From NCBI RefSeq assembly GCF_002813245.1, contig NZ_PHUF01000002.1, positions 1 to 64,000 of the forward strand: 64,000 nt of DNA. Direction: 5' to 3'. Under the pieces are notes generated by a model. That model saw only the letters and a list, made by a program, of their open reading frames with translations. It searched no databases and was not told the origin of the DNA. Source of the stretch: Novosphingobium kunmingense (GTDB lineage: Bacteria > Pseudomonadota > Alphaproteobacteria > Sphingomonadales > Sphingomonadaceae). Both the position numbers and the translations under genes were made by a program. This document shows positions 1-9,709 of this stretch, one piece after another (positions within the stretch are counted from its first letter, which is position 1; every line of letters begins with the position of its first letter).

Positions 1-94
1 CGTAATCGAGCGCCGCCTGGGTGTGGAACGAACCGGTCGCGCCGGTCATCCCCTGGGTGATGACCTTGGTGTTCTTGTTGATCAGAATGGACAT
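1..94 (-). CDS. sucD: succinyl-CoA ligase alpha subunit, N-terminal fragment
   Basis: Only the first 31 codons lie in the window; the gene runs off the left edge. The translation begins MSILINKNTKVITQGMTG, the usual start of the ADP-forming succinyl-CoA synthetase alpha subunit, which makes succinate and ATP/GTP from succinyl-CoA in the TCA cycle. The start is ATG at 94, with a GGAGA ribosome-binding stretch about 8 bases upstream. It lies 34 bases downstream of mdh on the same strand, so the two are probably co-transcribed. The beta subunit gene sucC is not between them. Confidence 0.9.
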   Translation of the reverse strand, partial: MSILINKNTKVITQGMTGATGSFHTQAALDY

Positions 95-128
95 TCGGGT
101 GTCTCCGCGGGGAGGAAAAGGAAAGGAA

Positions 129-1193
<1,065 letters not shown>

Positions 1194-1252
1194 CTAGGCT
1201 GCGGTTTTGCCGATTGCAACCAGTTAAACGTGCGCGCAACGAACTATTTTGC

Positions 1253-1271
1253 GATAACGATTCGCAATATC
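1253..1271. promoter_or_regulatory. candidate Fur-type operator upstream of mdh
   Basis: The stretch GATAACGATTCGCAATATC matches the classical 19-base Fur box at about 14 of 19 positions. It also contains the perfect inverted repeat TTGCGA-7-TCGCAA. It lies in the 217-base gap between mdh and the end of the GGDEF-EAL gene, about 160 bases upstream of the mdh start, which is far for a direct operator. No promoter elements were assigned. The match is seen; the function is inferred. Confidence 0.3.
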
Positions 1272-1308
1272 AAAAAGCGCGGTTAACCTTACGGAAAAGG
1301 GCTCGTCG

Positions 1309-3243
1309 TCAACCTGCCGCCTGCTGCAGACCGAACTTCTCGCGCTCCTGCGCAAGCAGCATCCCGGCCAGGTAGTCGGGAACGGCCCGGCTGAAATAGT
1401 ACCCCTGTCCCAGCGTACAGCCGGCGTCGCGCACGGCGTTCACTTGGTCCGCGGTTTCCAGGCCCTCGGCGACGATCTGCATGTCGAGCGTGCTGGCCAT
1501 TTCGGAAACGGCGCGAATTATCGCCTCGCTCTTCTTGCCGGCATTGACGCCCGAAACGAAGCTGCGATCGACCTTGATCTTCCCGAATGGATACTTGTTG
1601 ATGTAGCCGAGCGAGGAATAGCCCGTGCCGAAATCGTCGAGCGCGAACCGTACGCCCGCAGCCGACAGCTCCGCCATGAAATCATCGGTCTGCTTCGAGT
1701 TGTCGAGCAGCACCGTCTCGGTGATTTCGAGTTCGAGGCGGTGCGGCGGCAGGCGCGCTTCGCGCAGGGCGTTGAGGATGCCGAGCGCGGCGCCCGGCGC
1801 CTTGATCTGCAGCGGCGAGAGATTGACCGCAACCGTCACGTCCTCGGGCCACTGCGCTGCGGCGCGCGCGGCCTGCGCGGTAATCCAGTTGCCAAGCGTG
1901 ATGATCGCACCGGTCTCTTCGGCGACGGGGATGAACTCGTCGGGCCGCAACTCGCCCTTTTCGGGGTGGAACCAGCGGACCAGCGCCTCGAAGGCGCGAA
2001 TGCGTCCGGTATTGAGATCGACGATCGGCTGGAAGAAGATCGACAGCTCGTCACGCTGCAAGGCAACGCGCAGTTCCGCCTCGATTTCGCGCCGGCGGAC
2101 GAGGTCGCGGGTCATGAAGGGGTCGAAGAAGCTGGCCTGGTTCCGGCCGTTGACCTTGGCGTGATACAACGCGAGATCGGCCCCCTGCATCAGCGTTTCC
2201 ACGTCCTGCCCGTCATGCGGGTAGATCGCGATGCCCATCGAGCAGGCCACCTCGAGGCGGCTCTCGTCGACCCGCAAGGGGCGGCTGATCTCGCCCAGCA
2301 GCATCAGTGCGATGGTCTCCGCCTCGCGCCGGTCGCGCACGGCGCAGGCCATGACGAACTCGTCCCCGCCGAAGCGGCCGATCACGCTGTCCACCTTGCA
2401 CTGGCTGCGCAGGCGCTGCGCAACCTCGACCAGCACGCGGTCGCCAGTCTGATGGCCCAGCGCGTCGTTCACTTCCTTGAACTTGTCGAGGTCGAGCCAG
2501 AACAGCGCGACATTCGACGAGGCCCGCCAGCTGGCGAGATGCTCGACGAGAAAATGGTTGAGGCCGGCACGGTTGAGCAGGCCGGTCACTGCATCGGTCC
2601 GGGCCAGAACCTGCATCTTTTCCGCAAGGCGGGCGCTGGTCTCCGCTGCCGAGACCGAATCGCGCAGCGTGCGGAAGATCTGGATGGCGATCGTGACCAT
2701 GCCCAGGAACGCGATGACGATGGCCACGGCGAGCGCCTGACTGGCCAGGTCCGGTTGCATGATGAGCGCCCAGCAGATCGGCGCGAAGGCCAGGACCATG
2801 CCCCAGATCGCGATGGCCGGTCGCCCGGCGTTGCGTGACGACATGCCGCTGGCATAGCCGATCGCATAGCACACGATCAGCATCTGCGCGGGGCCGGGCA
2901 GACCGAACTGGATCGTCATCCCGCCGAGGATGCCGAGCACGAGACAGAACGAGAAGGCGCCGAGCTGGTACAAGCGTTCCAGCCAGGCCGTGTCGCGGTG
3001 GACCAGGCGCGGCAGGGCCAGGGCCATGGCAACGCGCAGGATGCCGATCGCGGACAGCAGGACGGCAGTGTGGAAGATCAGAGCAATGTCGGAATAGGAC
3101 GCGGCGATCAACGCTGCGATAACCCCGTTGGCCGCGCCCAGCGTCAGCGCGCCCGGCTTGGTGTATAGGTTCGCGACCAGAATCCCGCGGACCCTGTCGT
3201 CGATGGCGTTGGTACGAAACAGTACCCGCAACAGGGTTCGCAT
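1309..3243 (-). CDS. membrane-bound GGDEF-EAL c-di-GMP turnover protein
   Basis: The protein has 644 residues from ATG at 3243 (MRTLLRVL); an in-frame TTG at 3267 is possible but less likely. The first ~190 residues contain about six hydrophobic segments and look like an integral-membrane sensor. A GGDEF domain follows with an intact GGDEF motif at residues 292-296, then an EAL domain with the EAL triad at 419-421 and the conserved DDFGTGYSSL loop. Both domains keep their signatures, so it could make and break cyclic di-GMP; which activity dominates cannot be read from sequence. It stands alone between mdh and a small gene. Confidence 0.93.
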   Translation of the reverse strand: MRTLLRVLFRTNAIDDRVRGILVANLYTKPGALTLGAANGVIAALIAASYSDIALIFHTAVLLSAIGILRVAMALALPRLVHRDTAWLERLYQLGAFSFCLVLGILGGMTIQFGLPGPAQMLIVCYAIGYASGMSSRNAGRPAIAIWGMVLAFAPICWALIMQPDLASQALAVAIVIAFLGMVTIAIQIFRTLRDSVSAAETSARLAEKMQVLARTDAVTGLLNRAGLNHFLVEHLASWRASSNVALFWLDLDKFKEVNDALGHQTGDRVLVEVAQRLRSQCKVDSVIGRFGGDEFVMACAVRDRREAETIALMLLGEISRPLRVDESRLEVACSMGIAIYPHDGQDVETLMQGADLALYHAKVNGRNQASFFDPFMTRDLVRRREIEAELRVALQRDELSIFFQPIVDLNTGRIRAFEALVRWFHPEKGELRPDEFIPVAEETGAIITLGNWITAQAARAAAQWPEDVTVAVNLSPLQIKAPGAALGILNALREARLPPHRLELEITETVLLDNSKQTDDFMAELSAAGVRFALDDFGTGYSSLGYINKYPFGKIKVDRSFVSGVNAGKKSEAIIRAVSEMASTLDMQIVAEGLETADQVNAVRDAGCTLGQGYYFSRAVPDYLAGMLLAQEREKFGLQQAAG

Positions 3244-3350
3244 GCGCTTTATGTGAAGGGCTCCCAACCGGCTCGTATGCTGCTGTAAGTGCGACAGATC
3301 ACTGTTCGGTTAACGGTGCGCTTACGGTGTTTGCCGGGTTTCCGGCCCGT

Positions 3351-3662
3351 TCAGCGGGCGGGGGATTTTGCGTGCGCCGCGACAGCCGCTGCCATGCGCT
3401 GGTCGAGCGCGCGACAGATCGCCAGCCAGTGATCGTAGCCGGCCCGGTCGCCGGCGAAGAAGGCGTCGTGCGCCTTGTCCCGGGCGACGGTCGCCGCGCC
3501 AAGGCCAAAGCGGGCGAAGTGCAGCAGCGCCTCGCGCAGCACGGGATCGCGGCGCGGCGCAACGGCGTTGTCGTTGGCCGCTCGCTGGGCGACGCGGCGC
3601 TGCTGAACAGGGCTGAAGAAGATCGGGGCGGCTTTGCGCGCGGGGGCGAGGCGAATGGTCAT
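3351..3662 (-). CDS. small conserved hypothetical protein
   Basis: This 103-residue, Arg- and Ala-rich basic protein (MTIRLAPARKAAP...) has no signal peptide or membrane segment and no motif I recognise. The C-terminal half looks helical and contains a DHWLAICRALDQRM stretch. The composition and third-position GC pattern are coding-like, and the opposite-strand frames look like shadows. I believe it is a short conserved protein of sphingomonads but cannot assign a function. Confidence 0.6.
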   Translation of the reverse strand: MTIRLAPARKAAPIFFSPVQQRRVAQRAANDNAVAPRRDPVLREALLHFARFGLGAATVARDKAHDAFFAGDRAGYDHWLAICRALDQRMAAAVAAHAKSPAR

Positions 3663-3777
3663 CCTGGTGCAGCGACTCTTTGTTCTTGGCGTGAAGGCAC
3701 GGTCTAGCCGATGGCGGCTAAGTCTTAGTGTGAGGCTATGGTTTGCAGCGGGTTAACAGAGCCAGCCGCGACGGTGG

Positions 3778-4923
3778 TCAGGTGCCGGGTTGTGCGATCC
3801 AGGCGCCCGAATTGGCGTATTCGGGTCGAACCTGCTGGCCGCCGGGCAGGCGATCGCCACGATAGAGGCCGTCGCCGCCGCGGTTCTCGACATCGGCGGA
3901 ATAGGTTGGAACGGTGGACGCGCGGACCGACCCGGCCGCGTTCGCTTGCGACCCAGTCTCTCCGGGCGCGGCTTTCAGGCCGGCCTCGAAGGCGCGGGCA
4001 AGCGTCAGCGGATCGAGGCTGGGATCGGCCACGCGATCGGCCGCGGCATTGCGCGGGTGCGGTGCGGCCAGCGGCTCTCCGCCAAGGTAGGCGAAGCGGA
4101 AGTTCGCGGCATCGCCGGCGCGGCTCTTCCAGCGGAAGAACATGTGCGCGCCGATGGTACGGATGTGGTTCATGTCGCGGTCCCAGGCAGGATGGACCGC
4201 AATGGTGTGGTAATGGGTGGCAAGGCCCACGCTCGGCTCGACATAGCCGGAAAGCGCCGCCTGGGCCGCCAGCATGGCGCGCTGCCAGAAGAACCGGCTC
4301 GGCGCGCGGGCCAGCGATCCATCGCAGGTGAAGCTGAACTGGCATCCTGTGGTGCGTTCCGAACCCTGATAGACCACGCCGCAGACCGTATTCGGAAAGC
4401 TCGGGTGGGCGACGCGGTTGAGAACGACCTGGGCCACGGCGCGCTGGCCCTGATCGGGTTCGCTGGCCGCCTCGTAATAGATCGCGGCGGTCAGACATTG
4501 CAGCGCCCGGGTGCGGTCGACCCCGCTGTTGTCGACGCGCAGCGCGCGGGCGAGCGGGCCGACCAGCGGATCGACCGGACCGATCGCGCCGTCAGCATCG
4601 GAACGAATCCCGTCGCCGATCCGCAGCGCAGGATCGGGAGCCAGGTAATAGAAAGCCGAGCCGGGAAAGCTGTCGCCGCTGCGTTCGAACGGCATCGGGT
4701 CGATCACCGTCGCGCTGCGCTGCGCGTTGCCGATGTCGAAGGCCTGCCAGCCCCCGGGCGCGGCAAGCGCGGGGACGGCGAACATCGCAAGCAACACGGC
4801 GATACGCCGTCCGCGCAGCCGGCCTCGGTGCCGGCGGCCCACCGTGCGCAGCCCCCGGCGCGGCAGCCTGGCGGAAAACTCCCGCGGCGGCGTGTCCAGG
4901 GTAAAGGCAGGGCTCAGGTCCAT
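3778..4923 (-). CDS. SleB-like cell wall hydrolase
   Basis: This 381-residue protein has an Arg-rich N-terminus followed by a hydrophobic stretch at about residues 41-54, which is a signal anchor or late signal peptide. The central region (about 140-260) matches the Hydrolase_2/SleB family: it carries AIYYEAASEPDQGQRAVAQV with the likely catalytic Glu in YYEA, then GCQFSFTCDG and a THYHT motif. Members cleave peptidoglycan, either in spore cortex or, in alphaproteobacteria, in the vegetative wall. The C-terminal ~100 residues are low-complexity. It precedes the B12 riboswitch but is divergent from it. Confidence 0.88.
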   Translation of the reverse strand: MDLSPAFTLDTPPREFSARLPRRGLRTVGRRHRGRLRGRRIAVLLAMFAVPALAAPGGWQAFDIGNAQRSATVIDPMPFERSGDSFPGSAFYYLAPDPALRIGDGIRSDADGAIGPVDPLVGPLARALRVDNSGVDRTRALQCLTAAIYYEAASEPDQGQRAVAQVVLNRVAHPSFPNTVCGVVYQGSERTTGCQFSFTCDGSLARAPSRFFWQRAMLAAQAALSGYVEPSVGLATHYHTIAVHPAWDRDMNHIRTIGAHMFFRWKSRAGDAANFRFAYLGGEPLAAPHPRNAAADRVADPSLDPLTLARAFEAGLKAAPGETGSQANAAGSVRASTVPTYSADVENRGGDGLYRGDRLPGGQQVRPEYANSGAWIAQPGT

Positions 4924-5099
4924 CGATCCTCGAAGCTACGGTTGCTACGCGCAAGGCGCGTAACGCGCCCGCTGGCCTTGCGCCACGGCCCCATCCGGTC
5001 CGTGCCAAAAGGAAACGCCGGGCCGCGATAGCGTGAAGCGGTTAACAACTGCGCCAAGGCTTGCCTGCGCGAAACGCCGCGCCTAAGGGCGGGCCACGT

Positions 5100-5262
5100 C
5101 ATGGGTTGCCGGTCTTGGCCGGCCTAAGAGGGAAGCAGGCTGAAATTCCTGCGCTGCCCCCGCAACTGTGACCGGGGAGTGCCGCTCCCACATGCCACTG
5201 GATCAATCCGGGAAGGCGGGAGCGGTGTTGCGATCCGGGAGCCAGGAGACCTGCCACTGACG
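5100..5262 (+). promoter_or_regulatory. cobalamin riboswitch
   Basis: The leader of the btu operon carries the hallmarks of the B12 riboswitch in order: a 5' stem, the core GCTGCCCCCGCAACTGTGA (about 5153-5171), ATGCCACTGG (about 5192), GGGAAGGC, and the B12 box AGCCAGGAGACCTGCC at 5240-5255. It ends about 105 bases before the btuB start. Adenosylcobalamin binding is expected to switch off expression of the uptake genes. The final hairpin that would act on translation or transcription (5256-5360) is GC-rich but was not folded. Confidence 0.96.
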
Positions 5263-5368
5263 GTCGTTCCGCAGCCGGGCGGGGTGTACCGGAATGCAGC
5301 GTGGACCCGTGATTTCGCGCGGGGCCTCTCGCCATGAACGGCATTCGTTCATTGCTGGAGGTTTGTCC

Positions 5369-7198
5369 GTGAAATACCTGTTTTGTTTGCCACTTATCCT
5401 GTCTGCTCCTGTCGCCGCGTGGGCGCAGGACACCATCGTCACGATGGAAAACGAGCGCGATCCTGACGCTGCCACCGATATCGTCGTTACCGCCACCGGC
5501 ACTCAGTTGCCGATCGACCAGACCGGCCAATCGATCAGCGTCATCGGCCAGGACGAGATCGACGCCGTGCAGGGGCCGGACCTGACCCGCGTGCTTGAAC
5601 GCTTTCCGGGCGTGACCCTGTCGCGCAACGGCGGGCTGGGCAGCACGACCAGCCTGTTCGTGCGCGGCGCCAATTCGCAGCAGCTTGTCGTCTTGATCGA
5701 CGGGGTGCGGGTGGCAGACATGGCCGCGCCATCGGGCGGGTTCGACTTCGGCAACCTTGAAGCGGGCGGCATCGGCAAGATCGAACTGCTGCGCGGATCG
5801 AACTCGGTCGCCTGGGGATCGGACGCGATCGGCGGCGTGCTGGCGGTGACGACGCGCGAGATCGACGGGGTCGAAGCCAGCGCCGAATACGGCGCGCACG
5901 ATACGCGGGTGCTGGATGGCGGCGCGGGGGTTTCCACCGATCGCTATGCCTTCAGCGTGGGCGGCGGCTACACCCGCAGTGATGGCATTTCCGCCGCCGC
6001 CGCCGGGACCGAGCCCGATCCCTATCGCCAGTGGCGCGTCAGCGGCAAGGCGCGGCTGGGGCTGACCGACACGCTCTCGCTGGTCGCCAATGCCCGGCAC
6101 AGCGACAGCCGGGTGGCCTTCGACAGCTTCCTGTTCGTCGATGACGGCGAATACCAGACTGCCGAAGTGGACAGCGGCCGGGTGGGGCTGAACTACAATG
6201 GCGACGCCCTGCGCCTGTCGGCTGGAGTGGCCCTGTCGAACACTCACCGCGAATACTTCGACCCGGCGTTCAGCGCCGATCCGAACTATGTCACCAGTGG
6301 CCGTTCGGTCCACGCCGACATCAAGGGCAGCGCCGACCTTTCGCCGGCGCTGCGGCTCGATTTCGGGGCCGATGCCGACTGGTCGCGTTTCTCGTCGAGC
6401 TATGACCCGCGCCAGACCGCGCGGCTGACCGGCGGCCATGCGCTGCTGACCTACCACGGCGAGCGCTTCAGCCTGAGCGGCGGGGCGCGGTACGACGATC
6501 ACGACCGCTTCGGCGGGCAATGGACCTTCGGCGTGAACGGCGCGGTGGGCCTGACCGGCGACTGGCGCCTGCGCGCCAGCTACGGCGAAGGCTTCAAGGC
6601 CCCTGCGCTGTATCAACTCTATGGCTACGGCGGGAACACCGCCCTGCGCCCCGAAAGCAGCGAAAGCTTTGAGGTCGGGATCGAGAAGGGTGACCGCAAC
6701 GCACCGCTGCACTTTGCGGCAACGGCGTTCCGGCGGGATTCCAAGGACCTGATCGATTACCTCTGGCCGACCGGCTACCTCAACGTAGCCCGCGCGCGGG
6801 CGCAGGGGTTCGAGGTCGAACTGGGCGCGCGGATCAGCGATACGCTGCGGGCGCAGGCGGCCTACACCTATCTCGAACCAACCAACCGCGACACCGGGCT
6901 GGACCTTGCCCGCCGGGCGCGTCACGCGGTGACCACCTCGCTTGACTGGACGACGCCGCTGGCCGGGCTCGAACTCGGCGCCGACCTGCGCATGGTGGGC
7001 GACAGTTTCGACAACGTCAGCAACACCGTGCGGCTCGACGGCTACCGACTGCTGACCGTGCGCGCCAGCCTGCCGCTGGGCGAGAATGTCGAGCTGTTCG
7101 GCCGGGTCGAGAACCTGACCGACGAAGCCTACCAGATCGCGGCGGGCTACGGCACCTATGGCCGTTCCGCCTATGCCGGAGCGCGGCTGCGGTGGTGA
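5369..7198 (+). CDS. btuB: TonB-dependent cobalamin receptor
   Basis: This 609-residue outer-membrane receptor is placed under the B12 riboswitch and heads the btu operon. The start is GTG at 5369, with GGAGG 7 bases upstream; the in-frame extension to 5294 lies inside the leader. A signal peptide ends at VAAWAQ. A TonB box (TDIVVTATG) follows, then the plug domain (SISVIGQDEI, ERFPGVTLSRNGG, VLIDGVRVAD, IELLRGSNSVAWGSDAIGG) and a 22-strand barrel ending in an aromatic-rich strand. It binds and imports vitamin B12 using TonB energy. The stop overlaps the next start (GTGA), which indicates translational coupling. Confidence 0.94.
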   Translation: MKYLFCLPLILSAPVAAWAQDTIVTMENERDPDAATDIVVTATGTQLPIDQTGQSISVIGQDEIDAVQGPDLTRVLERFPGVTLSRNGGLGSTTSLFVRGANSQQLVVLIDGVRVADMAAPSGGFDFGNLEAGGIGKIELLRGSNSVAWGSDAIGGVLAVTTREIDGVEASAEYGAHDTRVLDGGAGVSTDRYAFSVGGGYTRSDGISAAAAGTEPDPYRQWRVSGKARLGLTDTLSLVANARHSDSRVAFDSFLFVDDGEYQTAEVDSGRVGLNYNGDALRLSAGVALSNTHREYFDPAFSADPNYVTSGRSVHADIKGSADLSPALRLDFGADADWSRFSSSYDPRQTARLTGGHALLTYHGERFSLSGGARYDDHDRFGGQWTFGVNGAVGLTGDWRLRASYGEGFKAPALYQLYGYGGNTALRPESSESFEVGIEKGDRNAPLHFAATAFRRDSKDLIDYLWPTGYLNVARARAQGFEVELGARISDTLRAQAAYTYLEPTNRDTGLDLARRARHAVTTSLDWTTPLAGLELGADLRMVGDSFDNVSNTVRLDGYRLLTVRASLPLGENVELFGRVENLTDEAYQIAAGYGTYGRSAYAGARLRW

Positions 7199-8016
7199 TC
7201 CGGGCCGCGGCCTTGCTCGCTCTGGCGCTGGGGGGCTGCACTGCCGCTGCCCAGGGCGAGCGGGCCGGGCCGCGCCCGACGCTGGTCAGCCTCAACCCCT
7301 GTACCGACGCGATCCTGGCCGAAGTTGCTGATCCGCAGCAGATCCTGGCGATCTCGCACTACAGCCAGCGCGAGGGCGCCTCGTCGATGGATCTGAGGAC
7401 GGCGCGGCGGTTTCGCGCGGTGGGCGACAGCGTGGAGGAAGTCATCGCGCTGCAGCCCGACGTGGTGGTGGCCGGAACTTTCATGCCTCCGGCGACGCGC
7501 GCCGCGTTCAACCGGCTGGGGATGAGGACCGAACTGGTCGGCATCGCCTCGACGGTAGAGGACAGCAAGGCGCAGGTCCGCGCGCTGGCTGCGCTGGCGG
7601 GGCACCCGGAACGAGGCGAAGCCTTGGTGCGCCGGATCGATGCGGCCTTGGCGCGGTCCGCCGCGCATGGGGGCAGGGTGCCAGCCGTGGTCTGGCAATC
7701 GGGCGGTATCGTTGCGGGCGAGGGCACGCTGATTTCGCGCCTGCTGGACCATGCCGGGTTCGAGAACCAGGCAGCGAGCCGCGGGATGCGGCAGGCCGAT
7801 CTGATGCCGCTGGAAAGGATGCTGGCCGATCCGCCGCGCGTGATCTTCACCGCCGGCAGCGACGGCGCGCAGGAAGACCGGATGCTGCGTCATCCGGGAT
7901 TGAACGGGCTCAAGCACACACTGCGCGCGCCGCTGGACGGATCGCTGCTCTATTGCGGCGGGCCGACCATCCCGCGCGCGCTGGACCGGCTGGCGCAGGT
8001 GAGGGCTACGCTGTGA
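7192..8016 (+). CDS. btuF: cobalamin ABC transporter substrate-binding protein
   Basis: This 274-residue periplasmic binding protein belongs to the helical-backbone PF01497 type. Two adjacent GTG codons (7192 and 7195) are possible starts; both overlap the end of btuB. A short signal sequence ends in LALGGC, a plausible lipobox. The first beta strand reads TLVSLNPCTDAILAEV, typical of BtuF/FhuD-like proteins, and VIALQPDVVVAGTF follows. It would hand B12 from BtuB to the BtuCD pump. The substrate assignment rests on the riboswitch and operon; iron-siderophore binders share the fold. Confidence 0.9.
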   Translation: MVIRAAALLALALGGCTAAAQGERAGPRPTLVSLNPCTDAILAEVADPQQILAISHYSQREGASSMDLRTARRFRAVGDSVEEVIALQPDVVVAGTFMPPATRAAFNRLGMRTELVGIASTVEDSKAQVRALAALAGHPERGEALVRRIDAALARSAAHGGRVPAVVWQSGGIVAGEGTLISRLLDHAGFENQAASRGMRQADLMPLERMLADPPRVIFTAGSDGAQEDRMLRHPGLNGLKHTLRAPLDGSLLYCGGPTIPRALDRLAQVRATL

Positions 8017-8975
8017 ACCGGCTGAACCTCACCCTGGTCTGGCTGCTGGTTCTGGCCGTCCCGCTTTCGCTGCTGGCGGGCCGGGTGTGGATCGATCCAT
8101 CGGGGCCTCTGCCTGCGGGGGCGACCTCGATTGTCATGGAACTACGCCTGCCGCGCGCCGTGCTGGCGCTGCTGGTCGGCGGCGGACTTGGCGCGGCGGG
8201 CGCGGCGATGCAGGGCTATCTGCGCAATCCGCTGGCCGATCCGGGCCTGTTCGGCATCGCGCCGGGCGCGGCGCTGGGTGCGGTGCTGAGCCTGTGGACC
8301 GGCTATGCGGCGCAGGGCTGGACCCTTCCGGCCTTCGCCTTGATCGGCGCGGCGACCGCCATGGCGCTGCTGGCGCTGATCGCGGGGCGCAGCGGTTCGG
8401 TGATCCTGTTCACGCTCGCAGGCATGATGATCGCCAGCTTGGCGGGCGCGCTGATGAGCGTGGCGATCAGCCTTGCGCCCACGCCCTTTGCGCTGAGCGA
8501 GATCGTGACCTGGCTGATGGGTGCGCTGGCCGATCGCAGCTGGAATGATGTGTGGATCGCCGCGCCGCTGTGCCTGGCGGGCATCGCGGTGCTGGCCTCT
8601 GCCGGCCGCGCGCTCGATGCATTGACGCTGGGGGAAACGGCTGCACGCTCGCTCGGCGTCGATCCGTCGCGGCTGCGCTGGCTGATGATTGCCGGGATCG
8701 GGCTGACCGTTGGGGGCAGCGTGGCCGTGGCGGGGATTATCGGCTTCGTCGGCCTGATCGTGCCCCACCTGATGCGCCCCTTGACCGACGGGCGTCCTTC
8801 GCAGCTGCTTCTGCCGAGCGCGCTGGCAGGCGCGCTCCTGCTGCTGGTGGCCGATTGCCTGTGCCGCGTGCTGCCGCTGGCCGGGGGCGAGCTGCGGCTC
8901 GGTATCGCGCTGTCCCTGCTGGGCGCGCCGTTCTTCCTGCATTTGTTGCTGCGACTGCGGAAGGACCTGGCATGA
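8013..8975 (+). CDS. btuC: cobalamin ABC transporter permease
   Basis: This 320-residue polytopic inner-membrane protein belongs to the FecCD/BtuC family, with about ten hydrophobic helices. The start is GTG at 8013, sharing GTGA with the btuF stop; an upstream in-frame extension lies inside btuF. Recognisable family blocks are ELRLPRAVLALLVGGGLGAAGAAMQG near residue 40 and IGFVGLIVPHLMR near 245, the loop that contacts the ATPase. Together with BtuD it forms the translocation channel for B12. Confidence 0.94.
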   Translation: MNRLNLTLVWLLVLAVPLSLLAGRVWIDPSGPLPAGATSIVMELRLPRAVLALLVGGGLGAAGAAMQGYLRNPLADPGLFGIAPGAALGAVLSLWTGYAAQGWTLPAFALIGAATAMALLALIAGRSGSVILFTLAGMMIASLAGALMSVAISLAPTPFALSEIVTWLMGALADRSWNDVWIAAPLCLAGIAVLASAGRALDALTLGETAARSLGVDPSRLRWLMIAGIGLTVGGSVAVAGIIGFVGLIVPHLMRPLTDGRPSQLLLPSALAGALLLLVADCLCRVLPLAGGELRLGIALSLLGAPFFLHLLLRLRKDLA

Positions 8976-9709
8976 GCCTGACCGCCGACAAGCTGACCGT
9001 GGCGGGACGCCTGACAGCTGCAAGCGTCGCACTGCGCCCCGGCGAAGTGACCGCGATCCTCGGCCCCAACGGTGCGGGCAAGTCGAGCCTGATCGCCTGC
9101 CTTGCGGGTCTGCTCGACGCCGAAAGGGGGACGGTGGCGCTGGACCGTGCCGCGCTGTCCGCCCTCCCGCCGCGCGAACGCGCCCGCGCGATCGGCTTTT
9201 TGCCGCAAAGCGCGGAAGTAGCGTGGGACATGTCCGTCGAAACGCTGGTCGGCCTTGGCCGCTTGCCGTGGCGGCAGGACCGCGCCGAGGACGAGGCAGC
9301 AATCGCAGACGCGATCGCGGCGATGGACCTTGCCGATCTAAAGGACCGCGCCGTGAACCGCCTGTCGGGCGGCGAGCGCGCCCGCGCGCTGCTGGCCCGC
9401 GTGCTGGCCGGACAGCCTCGCTGGCTGCTGGCGGACGAGCCGCTCGCCAATCTGGATCTCAGGCACCAGCAGGCGCTGCTGGCGCGGTTTCGCGCCCTTG
9501 CCGATCGGGGGCTGGGCGTGGTGCTGGTGCTGCACGATCTGGCGCAGGCGATGAACCACGCGGACCGGGTGATCGTGATGGCCCAGGGCGCTGTTGCGGC
9601 CGATGGTGCACCGGGCGAAGTGCTTACGCCCGCGCTGATAGAACAGGTCTGGGAAACGCAGGCGCGCTGGCTGGGCGAACCCGGCCAGCGCGCGCTGATC
9701 GTTACTTGA
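8972..9709 (+). CDS. btuD: cobalamin ABC transporter ATPase
   Basis: This 245-residue ABC ATPase starts at ATG 8972, inside the btuC stop (ATGA). The Walker A motif is GPNGAGKS, the Q-loop lies in GFLPQSAEVAW, the signature is LSGGERARALLARVL, Walker B is WLLADEP and the switch histidine is in VLHDL. It powers BtuC and is the last gene of the riboswitch-controlled operon. Its stop overlaps by 8 bases the stop of the convergent M3 peptidase gene, so there is no room for an intergenic terminator. Confidence 0.95.
   Translation: MSLTADKLTVAGRLTAASVALRPGEVTAILGPNGAGKSSLIACLAGLLDAERGTVALDRAALSALPPRERARAIGFLPQSAEVAWDMSVETLVGLGRLPWRQDRAEDEAAIADAIAAMDLADLKDRAVNRLSGGERARALLARVLAGQPRWLLADEPLANLDLRHQQALLARFRALADRGLGVVLVLHDLAQAMNHADRVIVMAQGAVAADGAPGEVLTPALIEQVWETQARWLGEPGQRALIVT

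Noticed and set aside
4914..5102. A 62-codon minus-strand frame between the SleB-like gene and the riboswitch
   Set aside because: Arg-rich with no family resemblance, no clear ribosome-binding site, and it overlaps the promoter side of the riboswitch.
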